Below, one piece after another: positions 7,410 to 16,295 of a stretch of 64,000 bases of DNA. Origin of the DNA: Agromyces kandeliae (lineage in GTDB: Bacteria; Actinomycetota; Actinomycetes; Actinomycetales; Microbacteriaceae). Positions within the stretch are counted from its first letter, which is position 1. The number at the start of each line of letters is the position of its first letter. A program made the position numbers and the translations under genes. Location: positions 51,528 to 115,527 of the forward strand of contig NZ_WKJD01000007.1 of assembly GCF_009674665.1 (NCBI RefSeq), read 5' to 3'. The notes under the pieces were generated by a model. That model was not told where the DNA came from and ran no database searches. It saw only the letters and a list, made by a program, of their open reading frames with translations.

Positions 7410-8069
7410 TCATCCCCGGAGCATCCGCCTGAGCCCGAGGCCCGTCACGAACGCCATCGTGACGGCCATCAGCACGCCTGAGGCCGCGAAGAGGGCGAAG
7501 ACCACCGGAGCCGGGGTGCCCACGTCGACGATCGGCGACGGTGCGAACGTGAACGGCAGGCCCACGAGCCAGGCGACCATGCCGAGCGGCACCCACCGCC
7601 ACGCTCGTGGAACGCCGGACGCCGCGAGCACGGGCCATTGCGCGAGCGGGATGCTCGCGAGCAGCACGAGGCCGGCGAACCCGATCACCACCCACGTGGC
7701 GGGCCGGGCCCAGTCGATCCCGACCCCGGCGTCGTCGAGCGTCGACGGCAGCATCCCGAGTGCCCAGGCAGCGGATGCCGCGGCCGCCGTCGCGGCGACC
7801 CACCTGCCGACCGATACCTCGGCCGGTCCGCGACGCAGCGCGAGCGACTGGCCGAGTCCCAGGAGCGCGCCCTCCCCCGCTCCGAACGCGACCAGCAGCA
7901 GCCAGGCCGCCCACCCTCGGAGGCCGGCGGCATCGGCGAACGCGAAGCCGGTGACCGGGACCAGGAATCCGACGCTCTCGCCGAGGGTCGTGCCCGTCAC
8001 CCAGCGGCCGAGCCGGAACGTCCCCGAGGCGGTACCGCGACCGCTGCGCACCGGAGACGCGTCGCCCAT
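7410..8069 (-). CDS. hypothetical multi-pass membrane protein
   Basis: The 219-residue product has about six hydrophobic stretches (for example WAAWLLLVAFGAGEGALLG and PATWVVIGFAGLVLLASIPL) and a short basic C-terminus. I recognise no domain. The ATG at 8069 is preceded 6 bases upstream by TACCGT (minus strand 8081-8076), consistent with a leaderless transcript and its own promoter. It follows the purM-LLM pair on the same strand after an 84-bp gap. Confidence 0.75.
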   Translation of the reverse strand: MGDASPVRSGRGTASGTFRLGRWVTGTTLGESVGFLVPVTGFAFADAAGLRGWAAWLLLVAFGAGEGALLGLGQSLALRRGPAEVSVGRWVAATAAAASAAWALGMLPSTLDDAGVGIDWARPATWVVIGFAGLVLLASIPLAQWPVLAASGVPRAWRWVPLGMVAWLVGLPFTFAPSPIVDVGTPAPVVFALFAASGVLMAVTMAFVTGLGLRRMLRG

Positions 8070-8153
8070 GCGGCGACGGTAGCGGGCCGGGCGACACGGC
8101 GCACGGCCGATGGTCCCGCGGGCTCGGCTCGCGCGGCGGCTCAGGCGGCCGGA

Positions 8154-8927
8154 TCAGGCGGCGGGCTCCTCCGAACGCCACTGCGCCGTGGTCTCCGCGA
8201 ACCGCTCGAGCTCCTCGAGCGTGCCGCCGGCGGTGATGGCACGCAGCACGATCTCGTCGACGATCCCGTCGTAGGCGTGCAGGGCGGAACTGCGGTTGAT
8301 GGTCGCGTCGATCGGCTCGATGCCGAGTCGCGCGAAGTTCGCGGCGTAGGACGCGTACGACCCGTACCGATCGGCCTCCTTCTGCAGCGCCGCGCGCGCG
8401 GCGCCATCGGAGATGGTGCGTGCGTAGACCACTCCGCGCACCCGTTCGGCGCGCCCGCGCGAGTCGTGTCGCAGGTCGGCCATCGCCTCGGTCGCCGCGC
8501 CGGGCGTCAACCAGTTCAGCACGACCGCGTCGGCGAGCTCGGCGGCGAGCCGACGCATGCGCGGGCCGAGTGCGCCCACCGCGATCGCGGCGCCGGTGGC
8601 GGCTCGGAGCTCGGCGACGCCGTCGGCGACGACGGCGACCGGGTGTCGCGCGCCGCCGGATCCGATGCCGATCGTCGTGCGTTCCGCGGGGATGCCCGCG
8701 AGGTCCAGGCTCCCGACCGGTCGACGATCGATCGGGATGACGCCGGTCGCGAGTCCCAGCCGCTCGGTCGCCTCGGCGACCACGCGCAGCCCGGCGAGCG
8801 AGTCACCGCCCGGCACGTCGTTCAGCCAGAGCGCGTCGAAGCCGAGGCGCTCGAGCCGCGGGGCGAGCGCGCGCAGCGTCTCCGGCGCCGTCGTTCCGGG
8901 AAGGCCGATCGAGAGCGCGGCACGCAT
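8154..8927 (-). CDS. luciferase-like (LLM-class) flavin-dependent oxidoreductase
   Basis: The 257-residue product looks like a compact bacterial-luciferase fold: LERLGFDALWLNDVPGG at the N-terminus, AERTTIGIGSGG around residue 80 and ADAVVLNWLTPG around 125 follow the LLM pattern. Such enzymes use reduced FMN or coenzyme F420; which one is unclear. It starts 4 bases after the purM stop on the same strand, so it is probably co-transcribed with purM, although no pathway link is apparent. It is shorter than typical 300-350-residue family members. Confidence 0.75.
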   Translation of the reverse strand: MRAALSIGLPGTTAPETLRALAPRLERLGFDALWLNDVPGGDSLAGLRVVAEATERLGLATGVIPIDRRPVGSLDLAGIPAERTTIGIGSGGARHPVAVVADGVAELRAATGAAIAVGALGPRMRRLAAELADAVVLNWLTPGAATEAMADLRHDSRGRAERVRGVVYARTISDGAARAALQKEADRYGSYASYAANFARLGIEPIDATINRSSALHAYDGIVDEIVLRAITAGGTLEELERFAETTAQWRSEEPAA

Positions 8928-8931
8928 GCGC

Positions 8932-10044
8932 TCAGCCCGCGTAGCTGCCGACGAGGCGGACGGCTCCGCCGTCCACGCCCTTGGCCCCCTGCTCCCAGCC
9001 GGATGCCTCGACGTCGCGTGCGCCGGTCGAGACCGTGCCGACCTGCCAGGCGGGCAGGCCGAGCGTGCCCAGCTCCGCGATGACGGATGCCGCGGCATCC
9101 GCCGACACGACCGCGAAGAAGCCGACGCCGAGGTTCCAGGTGCCCTCCGTCGACTCGAGCGTCGTGCCCGCGAGGTCGTTCAGGACCCGGAACACCGGCT
9201 GCGGCGACCACGTGGAGCGGTCGACCTCGACCCAGGAGCCGCGCGGGAGCACGCGTGCGAGGTTCGCCGCGATGCCGCCTCCGGTCACGTGCGAGAGCGA
9301 GTGCACGGCCGTGCCGAGCGTGTCGTGCGCGAGGAGGCGCACGAGCGGACCGGAGTACAGGCGCGTGGGCTCGAGGAGCGCCTCGCCCCAGGTCGTGCCG
9401 AGGTCGGCCGAGGCGTCCGTGTACGACAGCTTCGCGTTCGCGAGGACGTGCCTGACCAGCGAGTAGCCGTTGGAGTGCAGCCCCGAGGACTCGATCGCGA
9501 CGACGACGTCGCCGTCCTGCACGCGCTCGGCGCCCAGGGCGCGGTCGGCCTCGACGACGCCCACGGCGGCGCCCGCGACGTCGTAGTCGTCGACCCCCAT
9601 GAGTCCGGGGTGCTCGGCGGTCTCGCCGCCGACGAGCGCGGTGCCGGTCTCGGCGCAGGCACGGGCGATGCCGGTGACGATCGCGGCGATGCGGTCGGGC
9701 ACGACCTTGCCGCAGGCGATGTAGTCGGTCATGAAGAGCGGGGTCGCACCGACCACCACGATGTCGTCGACGACCATGCCGACGAGGTCCTGGCCGATCG
9801 TGTCGTGGATGTCGAGCGCCTGCGCGATCGCGATCTTCGTTCCGACGCCGTCGGTCGAGGTCGCGAGGAGGGGGCGCGCGTAGTCCTTCGCGAACGAGAG
9901 GTCGTAGAGCCCGGCGAAGCCTCCGACGCCGCCGAGCACGTTCGGTCCGTGCGTGTTCGCGACCGCCTCCTTCATCAGTTCGACGGCGAGGTCGCCGGCG
10001 GCGGTGTCGACTCCGGCAGCGGCATAGGACGAGTTCGCGCTCAC
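8932..10044 (-). CDS. purM: phosphoribosylformylglycinamidine cyclo-ligase (AIR synthetase)
   Basis: The 370-residue product makes aminoimidazole ribotide from FGAM with ATP, the fifth step of purine synthesis, in the cytoplasm. The N-terminal TSTDGVGTKIAIAQ phosphate-binding segment, GQDLVGMVVDDIVVVGA, GGETAEHPG and SHVTGGGIAANLARVLP are PurM hallmarks. The GTG start lies 6 bases after TACCCT (minus strand 10056-10051), predicting a leaderless mRNA. In most actinobacteria purM directly follows purF; here purF lies 12 kb away on the opposite strand. Confidence 0.97.
   Translation of the reverse strand: MSANSSYAAAGVDTAAGDLAVELMKEAVANTHGPNVLGGVGGFAGLYDLSFAKDYARPLLATSTDGVGTKIAIAQALDIHDTIGQDLVGMVVDDIVVVGATPLFMTDYIACGKVVPDRIAAIVTGIARACAETGTALVGGETAEHPGLMGVDDYDVAGAAVGVVEADRALGAERVQDGDVVVAIESSGLHSNGYSLVRHVLANAKLSYTDASADLGTTWGEALLEPTRLYSGPLVRLLAHDTLGTAVHSLSHVTGGGIAANLARVLPRGSWVEVDRSTWSPQPVFRVLNDLAGTTLESTEGTWNLGVGFFAVVSADAAASVIAELGTLGLPAWQVGTVSTGARDVEASGWEQGAKGVDGGAVRLVGSYAG
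9085..9100. repeat. 16-bp palindrome GGATGCCGCGGCATCC inside purM
   Basis: A perfect copy of the window's recurrent palindrome, read as GCG-GAT-GCC-GCG-GCA-TCC (Ala-Asp-Ala-Ala-Ala-Ser). GAT, GCA and TCC appear uncommon in the surrounding GAC/GCC/TCG-rich coding sequence. Confidence 0.8.
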
Positions 10045-10113
10045 CCGTCAAGGGTACCCGCGCGAGGTGCGCCGCTCGGGCCCGCTGTCAGGGGCCGGCG
10101 TTAGAATCCGTGC

Positions 10114-10731
10114 ATGCACGCGGGTGCCACGCCATCGTGGGTGATTCGCGAGAACGCGAGCACCGGAGCCCTCCTCGCCCTCTACCTGCGGGAGGTGCTC
10201 GGCATCGCGTCGCCCGCCGAGCTTCCTCGCCTGCGCGACGTCGGCCGCATCGGCCCCGAGGGGTCCCGCGACGTGGATGCGCACGACACCCTCGAGAAGC
10301 AGTGGCGCGACTGGTGGTCGATGACCGTCGAGCCCGAGTCGCACCCGTCCCCGGTGCCGCTCGAGCTGGTCGAGGAGTACGGCACCGCCGTCGCCCTCCC
10401 CGCCAGTGGGGCCGAGGCGCTCACCGCCGCCATCCGCCCGCACGCCGAGGCAGCGCTCGCATGGGCGGAGTGGGCGCACGAGCGCTACCGCACCGCCTCC
10501 GCCGCACGCTCCGGCGACACCTACCGCGCCTACGCGGGCTCGATCGCCGAGCACGAGCGCGAGGTGGGGCGGCGTGCCCACTCGTTCGAGTTGAACGTCG
10601 AGGTGCTGCCGCTCGCGGCATCCGGCATCTGGTGGATCGGCGAGAAGACCGTGGCCGTGACCGACACGCTCAGGTCGGATGCCGCGGCGTTCGACGACGC
10701 GATCCACCCGATCATCGCCGAGCTCGCCTGA
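10114..10731 (+). CDS. conserved hypothetical protein
   Basis: The 205-residue, tryptophan-rich soluble protein (EKQWRDWWSM, ALAWAEWAHERY, GIWWIGEKT) matches no domain I know. The C-terminal half reads SFELNVEVLPLAASGIWWIGEKTVAVTDTL, suggesting a beta-rich ligand-binding module. The ATG lies 6 bases after TAGAAT (10102-10107), consistent with a leaderless transcript. It is divergent from purM with a 69-bp shared promoter region. Confidence 0.7.
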   Translation: MHAGATPSWVIRENASTGALLALYLREVLGIASPAELPRLRDVGRIGPEGSRDVDAHDTLEKQWRDWWSMTVEPESHPSPVPLELVEEYGTAVALPASGAEALTAAIRPHAEAALAWAEWAHERYRTASAARSGDTYRAYAGSIAEHEREVGRRAHSFELNVEVLPLAASGIWWIGEKTVAVTDTLRSDAAAFDDAIHPIIAELA

Positions 10732-10802
10732 GGGCGGCCGCGTGGCCGGGAGCCGCGCCCGCCCGGCGGATCGCAGCACCCGCGCGTGGCAGACTCGACC
10801 GC

Positions 10803-11237
10803 ATGAGCATCTGGTTCGGCGAGCCCTCACTGGAGTGGGCGAACTCGCGCGGCGAGCACGCCCTGATCCGCGCACTCGGCATCGAGATGACCGAGATCAC
10901 CGACGGCTCGCTGAAGGGGCGGATGCCGGTCGACCACCGCACCCGCCAGCCCGCCGGCGTGCTGCACGGCGGCGCGTCCGTCGCCCTCGCCGAGACCCTC
11001 GCGAGCTGGGGAGCCTCCTTCACGGTCGACCCGGCGCAGTACTACTGCGTCGGCATGGAGATCAACGCGAACCACGTCCGCCCGGTGTCCGAGGGCTGGG
11101 TGTACGCGGAGGCGAGCCCGATCACGCGCGGTCGCACGACGCAGGTGTGGGACATCCGCATCACCGACGAGGCCGGCAGGCTGGTCTGCGTCTCGCGCTG
11201 CACGATGGCCGTGCTGGCGACGCCGTCGCAGTACTGA
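10803..11237 (+). CDS. PaaI-like hotdog-fold acyl-CoA thioesterase
   Basis: The 144-residue product has the single hotdog domain of the PaaI/ComA/YdiI group: ALGIEMTEITDGSLKGRMPV, then QPAGVLHGGASVALAETLAS with the conserved HGG and catalytic Glu, and INANHVRPVSEGWVYAEASP. It should hydrolyse aryl- or acyl-CoA esters. CAGACT ends 7 bases before the ATG, so it may have its own leaderless promoter. No CoA-pathway gene is adjacent. Confidence 0.88.
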   Translation: MSIWFGEPSLEWANSRGEHALIRALGIEMTEITDGSLKGRMPVDHRTRQPAGVLHGGASVALAETLASWGASFTVDPAQYYCVGMEINANHVRPVSEGWVYAEASPITRGRTTQVWDIRITDEAGRLVCVSRCTMAVLATPSQY

Positions 11238-11268
11238 CGCCGACGGCGCCCGCGGCTATCGTGGGGCC

Positions 11269-12000
11269 GTGAAGCCGTTCGTCCTCCTCGCCACGCGTGC
11301 CGAGGACGTGCCCGCCGACGAGGAGTACGAGCTCTTCCTCCGCGGCACCGGGCTCGACGAGCGCGACCTCGTCCGCATCCGCCTCGAGGCCGGGCCGATG
11401 CCGCACCTCGACCTCGACGAGCTCTCCGGGATCTTCGTCGGCGGCGGGCCCTTCAACGCCTCCGACCCTCCCGAGCGCAAGTCCGCCGTCCAGCGCCGCG
11501 TCGAGGCCGAGTTCGCGTCGCTGCTCGACGAGGTCGTCGCGCGGGACTTCCCGTTCCTCGGCGCCTGCTACGGCGTCGGCACGGTCGGCGCACACCAGGG
11601 CGCGATCATCGACGACCGGTATGCGGAGAAGATCGGCGTGGTGCCCGTGACGTTGAGCGAAGCGGGCGCCGCCGACCCGCTCCTGGCCGGGCTCCCGCAG
11701 ACGTTCAACGCGTTCGTCGGGCACAAGGAGGCGATCCGCGAACTGCCGGGTTCGGCCACGCTGCTCGGCTCGTCGCCGACGTGCCCGGTGCAGGTGTTCC
11801 GCGTCGGCTCCAACGTCTACGCCACGCAGTTCCATCCGGAACTCGACCTGGAGGGCATCCAGGTCCGCATCCGGGCCTACGCCAGCTACGGGTACTTCGC
11901 CGAGGGCGAGCTCGAGCTCACGCTCGCGGCCGCCGCGCGCGCGGTCGTGTCGGAGCCGAGCCGGATGCTGAGAACGTTCGTGGAGCTGCACGCGCGGTAG
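11269..12000 (+). CDS. class I glutamine amidotransferase (GMP synthase-like)
   Basis: The 243-residue stand-alone glutaminase-fold protein shows the nucleophile elbow FLGACYGVG (Cys about residue 100) and the His-Glu pair in QFHPELD (about 185-190). The SGIFVGGGPFN segment fits the oxyanion loop. Related proteins annotated GMP synthase subunit A-like often act on small amides; no partner synthetase is adjacent. The GTG start lies 6 bases after TATCGT (11257-11262), predicting a leaderless transcript. It ends 30 bp from a convergent gene. Confidence 0.85.
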   Translation: MKPFVLLATRAEDVPADEEYELFLRGTGLDERDLVRIRLEAGPMPHLDLDELSGIFVGGGPFNASDPPERKSAVQRRVEAEFASLLDEVVARDFPFLGACYGVGTVGAHQGAIIDDRYAEKIGVVPVTLSEAGAADPLLAGLPQTFNAFVGHKEAIRELPGSATLLGSSPTCPVQVFRVGSNVYATQFHPELDLEGIQVRIRAYASYGYFAEGELELTLAAAARAVVSEPSRMLRTFVELHAR

Positions 12001-12030
12001 CGGCAGCGCCCGGCCGGCCGGATCCGCCGA

Positions 12031-12813
12031 TCACCAGCCGAGGCGGCGATGGACCGCGGCGAGTCCACGCGCCGGGACCCCGCCGTCGCCGGTGCCGAAG
12101 ACCTCGACCGCGAGGTCGACGAGGCCACGGGCGCACGACTCGACCGGAGCCGCGAGGAGTCCGTCGATCCGCGCCGCGATCGACGGATACGCTCGCTCGA
12201 ACCGGCGCGACGGGTCGAGCGAGTCGAGCCGTGCGTCGCCCTCCTCGGGCTCCAGGCGGGAGGCGACCGCCCGGGTCAGCGCCTCGACTGCCGTCCCTCT
12301 CACCAGCGTGTTCGCGCTGAGTCGCTCGCCGCGCCGGGCGCGTCCGACGCCGATCAGCGTCAGGGCGAGCACGAGCCCGAGATCACGGTCGACGTCGGGA
12401 CCGATCGGCGCCGGCTTGGCCGCGACCTCCGACATCGTCGCGGCGACGCCGCCCCGGTCGAGCCGCACGTCGTAGGCATCGGCCGCCCATCCGGCCAGGT
12501 CGTCGAGGCTCGCGACGCCGAACTCGACCACGTGCCCGTCGTCGTAGACGACCTTGACGCCACCGTGGTGCTCGTGCACCTCCAGGGCGATCCGGTCCGG
12601 ACGGGGCAGCCAGTCGGCCGGTCGACGATATCCCGGCTGATGCCCGTCGGTCGTGACGATCGCCAGGTCGTGGTCGGACCACTCGTCGACGCGATCGCGA
12701 TCGGCCGTGGATCCCATGCCGACGAGTCCGACGACGTCGGCGCGATCGACGAGGTTCGCGTCCACCCGCTCGAGGAACGCGTCGAATCGCTCGCGCGCCG
12801 ACGAACCGGTCAT
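12031..12813 (-). CDS. nucleotidyltransferase-domain protein at the end of the glucan operon
   Basis: The 260-residue product contains the polymerase-beta-like nucleotidyltransferase motif VVGLVGMGSTADRDRVDEW followed by SDHDLAIV (GS...SDxDL), then a helical C-terminal domain, like aminoglycoside adenylyltransferases or MNT-type proteins. The ATG overlaps the GH31 stop by four bases (ATGA), so it is translationally coupled to a glycosidase, an unusual partnership. A role in resistance, in sugar-nucleotide handling or in protein modification are all possible; nothing here decides. Confidence 0.8.
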   Translation of the reverse strand: MTGSSARERFDAFLERVDANLVDRADVVGLVGMGSTADRDRVDEWSDHDLAIVTTDGHQPGYRRPADWLPRPDRIALEVHEHHGGVKVVYDDGHVVEFGVASLDDLAGWAADAYDVRLDRGGVAATMSEVAAKPAPIGPDVDRDLGLVLALTLIGVGRARRGERLSANTLVRGTAVEALTRAVASRLEPEEGDARLDSLDPSRRFERAYPSIAARIDGLLAAPVESCARGLVDLAVEVFGTGDGGVPARGLAAVHRRLGW

Positions 12814-15053
12814 GCCCGGAACACCTCGCGAAGGCGCCCGTGCGCCGACGCGCGGACGTACACGGGGATCCGATCGATGGGGACCTCGACCCGCGCGACC
12901 GTGTCGCCGACGACGGCCTCGCCGGTCCAGGCGTCGACCCACTCCCCCGGCGGCAGCGCGACCTCGTGGACCGTCTCGCCCTCGTCGACGACCGGCGAGA
13001 CGAACAGGTCGCGGCCGAGGAACCACTGCAGCGGGTGCGTCCATGCGCCCGCCCACCCGGGGTGGTCGAAGTACGTCGGGCGCATGAGCGGCGCCGACGT
13101 GCGGACGCTCTCTGCGGCCTCGGTCGCGAGGTACGGCACGAGCCGCTCGCGCAGGTGCGCGAAGGCGCGGAACACCGGGAGCACCCGCTCGTCGCCCGAC
13201 TGCTCGGCGAGGTTCCAGGGCGTGCGGTCGCGCGAGGGCGTCCGGTGGTGGTTGAACTCGGAGTGGTACTGCATGATCGGCACGAACGTGGAGGCCGCCG
13301 TCGCGCGCAGGTAGAGTTCGGGGCTCGGCAGGGGCCCCGAGAAGCCGGCGAGGTCCCAGCCCCAGTAGAGGATGCCGCTCGCCGCCGCCGAGAGTCCGGC
13401 GAACATCGACCAGCGGAATGCGTCCCAGGTCGAGTTCTCGTCGCCGGCCCAGAAGGCACCGTGCGCCTGGGAACCGGTGAAGCCGGCACGGCTGAACGTC
13501 ACCGGGGCCTTGCCTGCGGATCGGAGGAGATCGCCGTAGGCCTTCGCGTACGCGACCGGGAAGGCGTTGTTCCCCTCGTCGCCGCGCGTGCCGTCGAGGT
13601 AGGCGAGCTCACGGCCCCAGGCGTGCTCGCCGCCATCCGTCTTGAAGCCGTCGATGCCGACCTCCTCCACGAGGTACCGGCGCTTCTCGGTCCACCACCG
13701 CGCGGCCCGCTCGTCGGTGAGGTCGGGCATCGTGGACAGCGGGAACCACCACCCGCGGTTGCGGTACGGGCGCAGTTCGCCACGCGCGTTCGGCTCGCGG
13801 ATGAGCACCCCCTCGCGTTCGGCGGCGAGCGCGTCGGCTCGCGCCTGGCCCGTCGGATGCGGGCGCGCCTTCAGCAGCGGGATCTGCCAGAGGTGCACGC
13901 GGATGTCGCGGGCGTGCAGCTCGTCGACCATGCCCTTCGGGTCGGGCCAGGCGCCATCCGCAGGGAAGGTGAAGTCGGCGAACCGGTGCGGTGCCCCGTC
14001 CTCGGTCACCTCGTACTCGGCGTCGCGGAAGGCGGTGAAGGTGCGCTCGTCGCTCCACGCCTCGATGACGACCGAGCCGACGGGGACGTCGTGCTCGCGG
14101 TGCAGGTCCATCTGGCGGACGACCTCGGCCTGCGTGTTCCACTCGTTGCCGCTCGCCCAGAGGCGGAACACCCACTCGGGAAGCTCCTCGGGGCGGCCGA
14201 CCTCGGCGAGGAACGCGTCGAGCACCTCGGTGGGCGTGCCGTCGGAGAACGCGATCGCGACCGCGGGTTCGCCCGCCGCGGCATCCGTCTCGACCTCGAC
14301 CACCAGCCGATCGGGTCGGCTCGCGCCGACGTCGAACCATGCCCGGCGCGAGGTCCGGAGGTGGAAGCCCCAGCCCTCGCCGCCCACGACGTGCGCGAAC
14401 GGCATGGGCAGGTACGTCTTCCGCTCGGCGCCCTGGCTCTTGTACTGCTCGAAGACGACCGAGTCGAGCTCGGCGCCGCGGTGGTCGAGCGCGTCGAAGC
14501 GCTCGCCGAAGCCGGTCACGTGCTCGCCGTCCGCGAGCGGGAGCGCGAAGCGCACCCGGCGAACGCGTGCGCCGTCGGTCAGCACCCGGACGCTGCCCGG
14601 GACGACGCGGTCGGCACCGGCGGTCTCAACGACGTCGTCGGGTGCGTCGATCCAACCCGACGCAACGGTCTCGAACCGGCGGGTGCGCTGCGTCCCGCCG
14701 CCGATCGCGCGTCCGACGAAGCGGTACCGGATGTCGCTCCCCGCGTCCGGCGCAGGGAACTCGACGGCCCACCCGCCCGCGCCGCGGGCGAGCCGGGCCT
14801 GCGCGGAGGCGAGGTGGCCGCCGTCCATCGCCTGGCCGCGCGAGGTGCGCGCGACGCGGGCGAGCGGGAGCCGTTCGGTGCGGCGCGTGCCCGCGGCATC
14901 CGTGATCTCGACCTCCGCCTCGACCGACTCGATGTCGGGGGTCGCGCGGACGCCGAGCCGGAGCGGCTCGCCGGCCACCGGGTCGAGCGGCCAGCGCTGC
15001 TCGGTGTCGACCGAGTACGGGTGGCCGGAGCCGAGCGGGCGGTGGCGGATCAT
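12810..15053 (-). CDS. glycoside hydrolase family 31 alpha-glucosidase/alpha-xylosidase
   Basis: The 747-residue enzyme has an N-terminal beta-sandwich (about 1-280) and a TIM barrel from about 290. VGIDGFKTDGGEHAWG carries the GH31 nucleophile Asp (about D473) and FWAGDENSTWDAF the acid/base Asp (about D538); RWSMFAGLSAAASGILYWGWDLAGF and HSEFNHH line the sugar site. There is no signal peptide, so it acts on imported oligosaccharides. The ATG overlaps the GH15 stop (ATGA) and its own stop overlaps the next ATG. Exact substrate linkage (alpha-1,4, alpha-1,6 or xyloside) is not decided by sequence. Confidence 0.92.
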   Translation of the reverse strand: MIRHRPLGSGHPYSVDTEQRWPLDPVAGEPLRLGVRATPDIESVEAEVEITDAAGTRRTERLPLARVARTSRGQAMDGGHLASAQARLARGAGGWAVEFPAPDAGSDIRYRFVGRAIGGGTQRTRRFETVASGWIDAPDDVVETAGADRVVPGSVRVLTDGARVRRVRFALPLADGEHVTGFGERFDALDHRGAELDSVVFEQYKSQGAERKTYLPMPFAHVVGGEGWGFHLRTSRRAWFDVGASRPDRLVVEVETDAAAGEPAVAIAFSDGTPTEVLDAFLAEVGRPEELPEWVFRLWASGNEWNTQAEVVRQMDLHREHDVPVGSVVIEAWSDERTFTAFRDAEYEVTEDGAPHRFADFTFPADGAWPDPKGMVDELHARDIRVHLWQIPLLKARPHPTGQARADALAAEREGVLIREPNARGELRPYRNRGWWFPLSTMPDLTDERAARWWTEKRRYLVEEVGIDGFKTDGGEHAWGRELAYLDGTRGDEGNNAFPVAYAKAYGDLLRSAGKAPVTFSRAGFTGSQAHGAFWAGDENSTWDAFRWSMFAGLSAAASGILYWGWDLAGFSGPLPSPELYLRATAASTFVPIMQYHSEFNHHRTPSRDRTPWNLAEQSGDERVLPVFRAFAHLRERLVPYLATEAAESVRTSAPLMRPTYFDHPGWAGAWTHPLQWFLGRDLFVSPVVDEGETVHEVALPPGEWVDAWTGEAVVGDTVARVEVPIDRIPVYVRASAHGRLREVFRA

Positions 15054-16219
15054 CGGGCGGGCTCCTCGGATGGGTCGGGGTCGGGTTCGAATGCGCCGTC
15101 GAGCTCGACGGCGAGGCGGATGAGCATGGCGTGGCTCCACAGCAGCGGATCCGCCGACGGCCCCCAGCGCTCGACCCACTCCTCGACCCGGGACGGATCG
15201 AGGAGGTGCCGTTCGACCTGCTCGGGCATCGAGCCGTCGGGGCCGGCCGTGCTCGCCGACCAGGCGAGCAGCTCGCGTGCCCGGTCCCGGTCGCCGGCGC
15301 GCGCGTGCGCGAGGCCGAGGAAGCACGAGAGCAACGGCCACTGCCCTCCGCCGAAGTAGGTGTCGCCGAGGAAGCGGTGCACGCCGCCGTCGACGGCCAG
15401 GTCGCGCTCGATGGCGGCGATCGTGGCGGCGCCGAGGTCGGATGCCGCGGGCACGACGTCCATGATCCCGACGATCGCGGCGAGGCTCGCGTCCACCGCC
15501 GTCGAGCCGACCCACTTCGTCAGGTGCCCGTCGGCGACGCCGTGCTGGAGCATGAACGCCTCGACGTCCGCGGCCGACGCGGCCGCGAGCCCGGCGAGGT
15601 CGTCGTCGAGGACGCCGAGCGACGACGCGGCGCGGAGCCCGGCCGCGATGCAGCCGAGGGTCGAGACGTGGACGTGCTCGGCGTGCTCCTCCCACCAGTC
15701 GAAGCACGGGCGGCGCCACGAGTTGGCGAGGTAGTCGACCGTGAGCGCGATGGCCGGCGCCCAGCGCGAGGCATCCGTACCGTGACGTCGCGCGTGCTCG
15801 GCGAGCGCCCACACCCAGGTGCCGTAGCCGTCGAGCTGGAAGTCCCACCACTCGTCGTCGCCGGCGCGGCCGTCGAAGGTGAAGCGCGTGGGCAGCATCG
15901 CGGAGTCCGCGACCGACTCGCCGGCTCGGCCCGCGGCCGTGATGGCCCCGATGTCGACGCGACGCGACTCGAGCACGTCGGCGCACCAGCCGAAGAAACG
16001 TTCGGCCGACTCGACACGACCGTGCGCCGACATCGCGTCGGCGATGAACGCGCCGTCGCGGAACCAGCTGTACCCGGCGTACGCCGAGAACGTCGGGCTC
16101 GCGGGGTAGGCGCCTCCGGCGTCCTGGAGGGAGGCGATGAGCTCGGCGCTCGAGGCGACGAGCGCGGCGAGGTCGACTGACGTGGCCTGAACGGCTCGGG
16201 CCGGGGTGGGGAGGGTCAT
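15050..16219 (-). CDS. glycoside hydrolase family 15-like glucoamylase/isomaltosidase
   Basis: The 389-residue cytoplasmic protein has an alpha/alpha-barrel pattern with GH15-like segments: GYSWFRDGAFIADAMS, FQLDGYGTWVWAL, EHVHVSTLGCIAAGLRAA, GGGQWPLLSCFLGLA and GSMPEQV before LLWSHAM, where the catalytic Glu residues of the family lie. It probably removes glucose from the non-reducing end of imported alpha-glucans. It follows the binding-protein gene after a 76-bp gap holding a strong hairpin and is translationally coupled to GH31 downstream. The family assignment is from motifs; the linkage is unknown. Confidence 0.85.
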   Translation of the reverse strand: MTLPTPARAVQATSVDLAALVASSAELIASLQDAGGAYPASPTFSAYAGYSWFRDGAFIADAMSAHGRVESAERFFGWCADVLESRRVDIGAITAAGRAGESVADSAMLPTRFTFDGRAGDDEWWDFQLDGYGTWVWALAEHARRHGTDASRWAPAIALTVDYLANSWRRPCFDWWEEHAEHVHVSTLGCIAAGLRAASSLGVLDDDLAGLAAASAADVEAFMLQHGVADGHLTKWVGSTAVDASLAAIVGIMDVVPAASDLGAATIAAIERDLAVDGGVHRFLGDTYFGGGQWPLLSCFLGLAHARAGDRDRARELLAWSASTAGPDGSMPEQVERHLLDPSRVEEWVERWGPSADPLLWSHAMLIRLAVELDGAFEPDPDPSEEPAR

Positions 16220-16251
16220 CCTGGTGCTGCCTTCGTGCGTGGTGGATCGGT

Positions 16252-16279
16252 GGGGCCGGGCGCACGGGCGCCCGGCCCC
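16252..16279 (-). other. intercistronic 12-bp hairpin after the binding-protein gene
   Basis: GGGGCCGGGCGC (16252-16263) pairs perfectly with GCGCCCGGCCCC (16268-16279) around a 4-base loop. It starts 17 bp after the binding-protein stop and before the GH15 start within one operon. There is no T-run, so it is more likely a 3' mRNA-protecting or partial-termination element that raises binding-protein output. Confidence 0.6.
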
Positions 16280-16295
16280 CGAACAGTGCGGGCGA

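Noticed and set aside
12840..15359. 839-codon plus-strand frame
   Set aside because: Antisense to GH31 with catalytic motifs on the minus strand; the plus frame is Arg/Val/Glu-rich shadow sequence.
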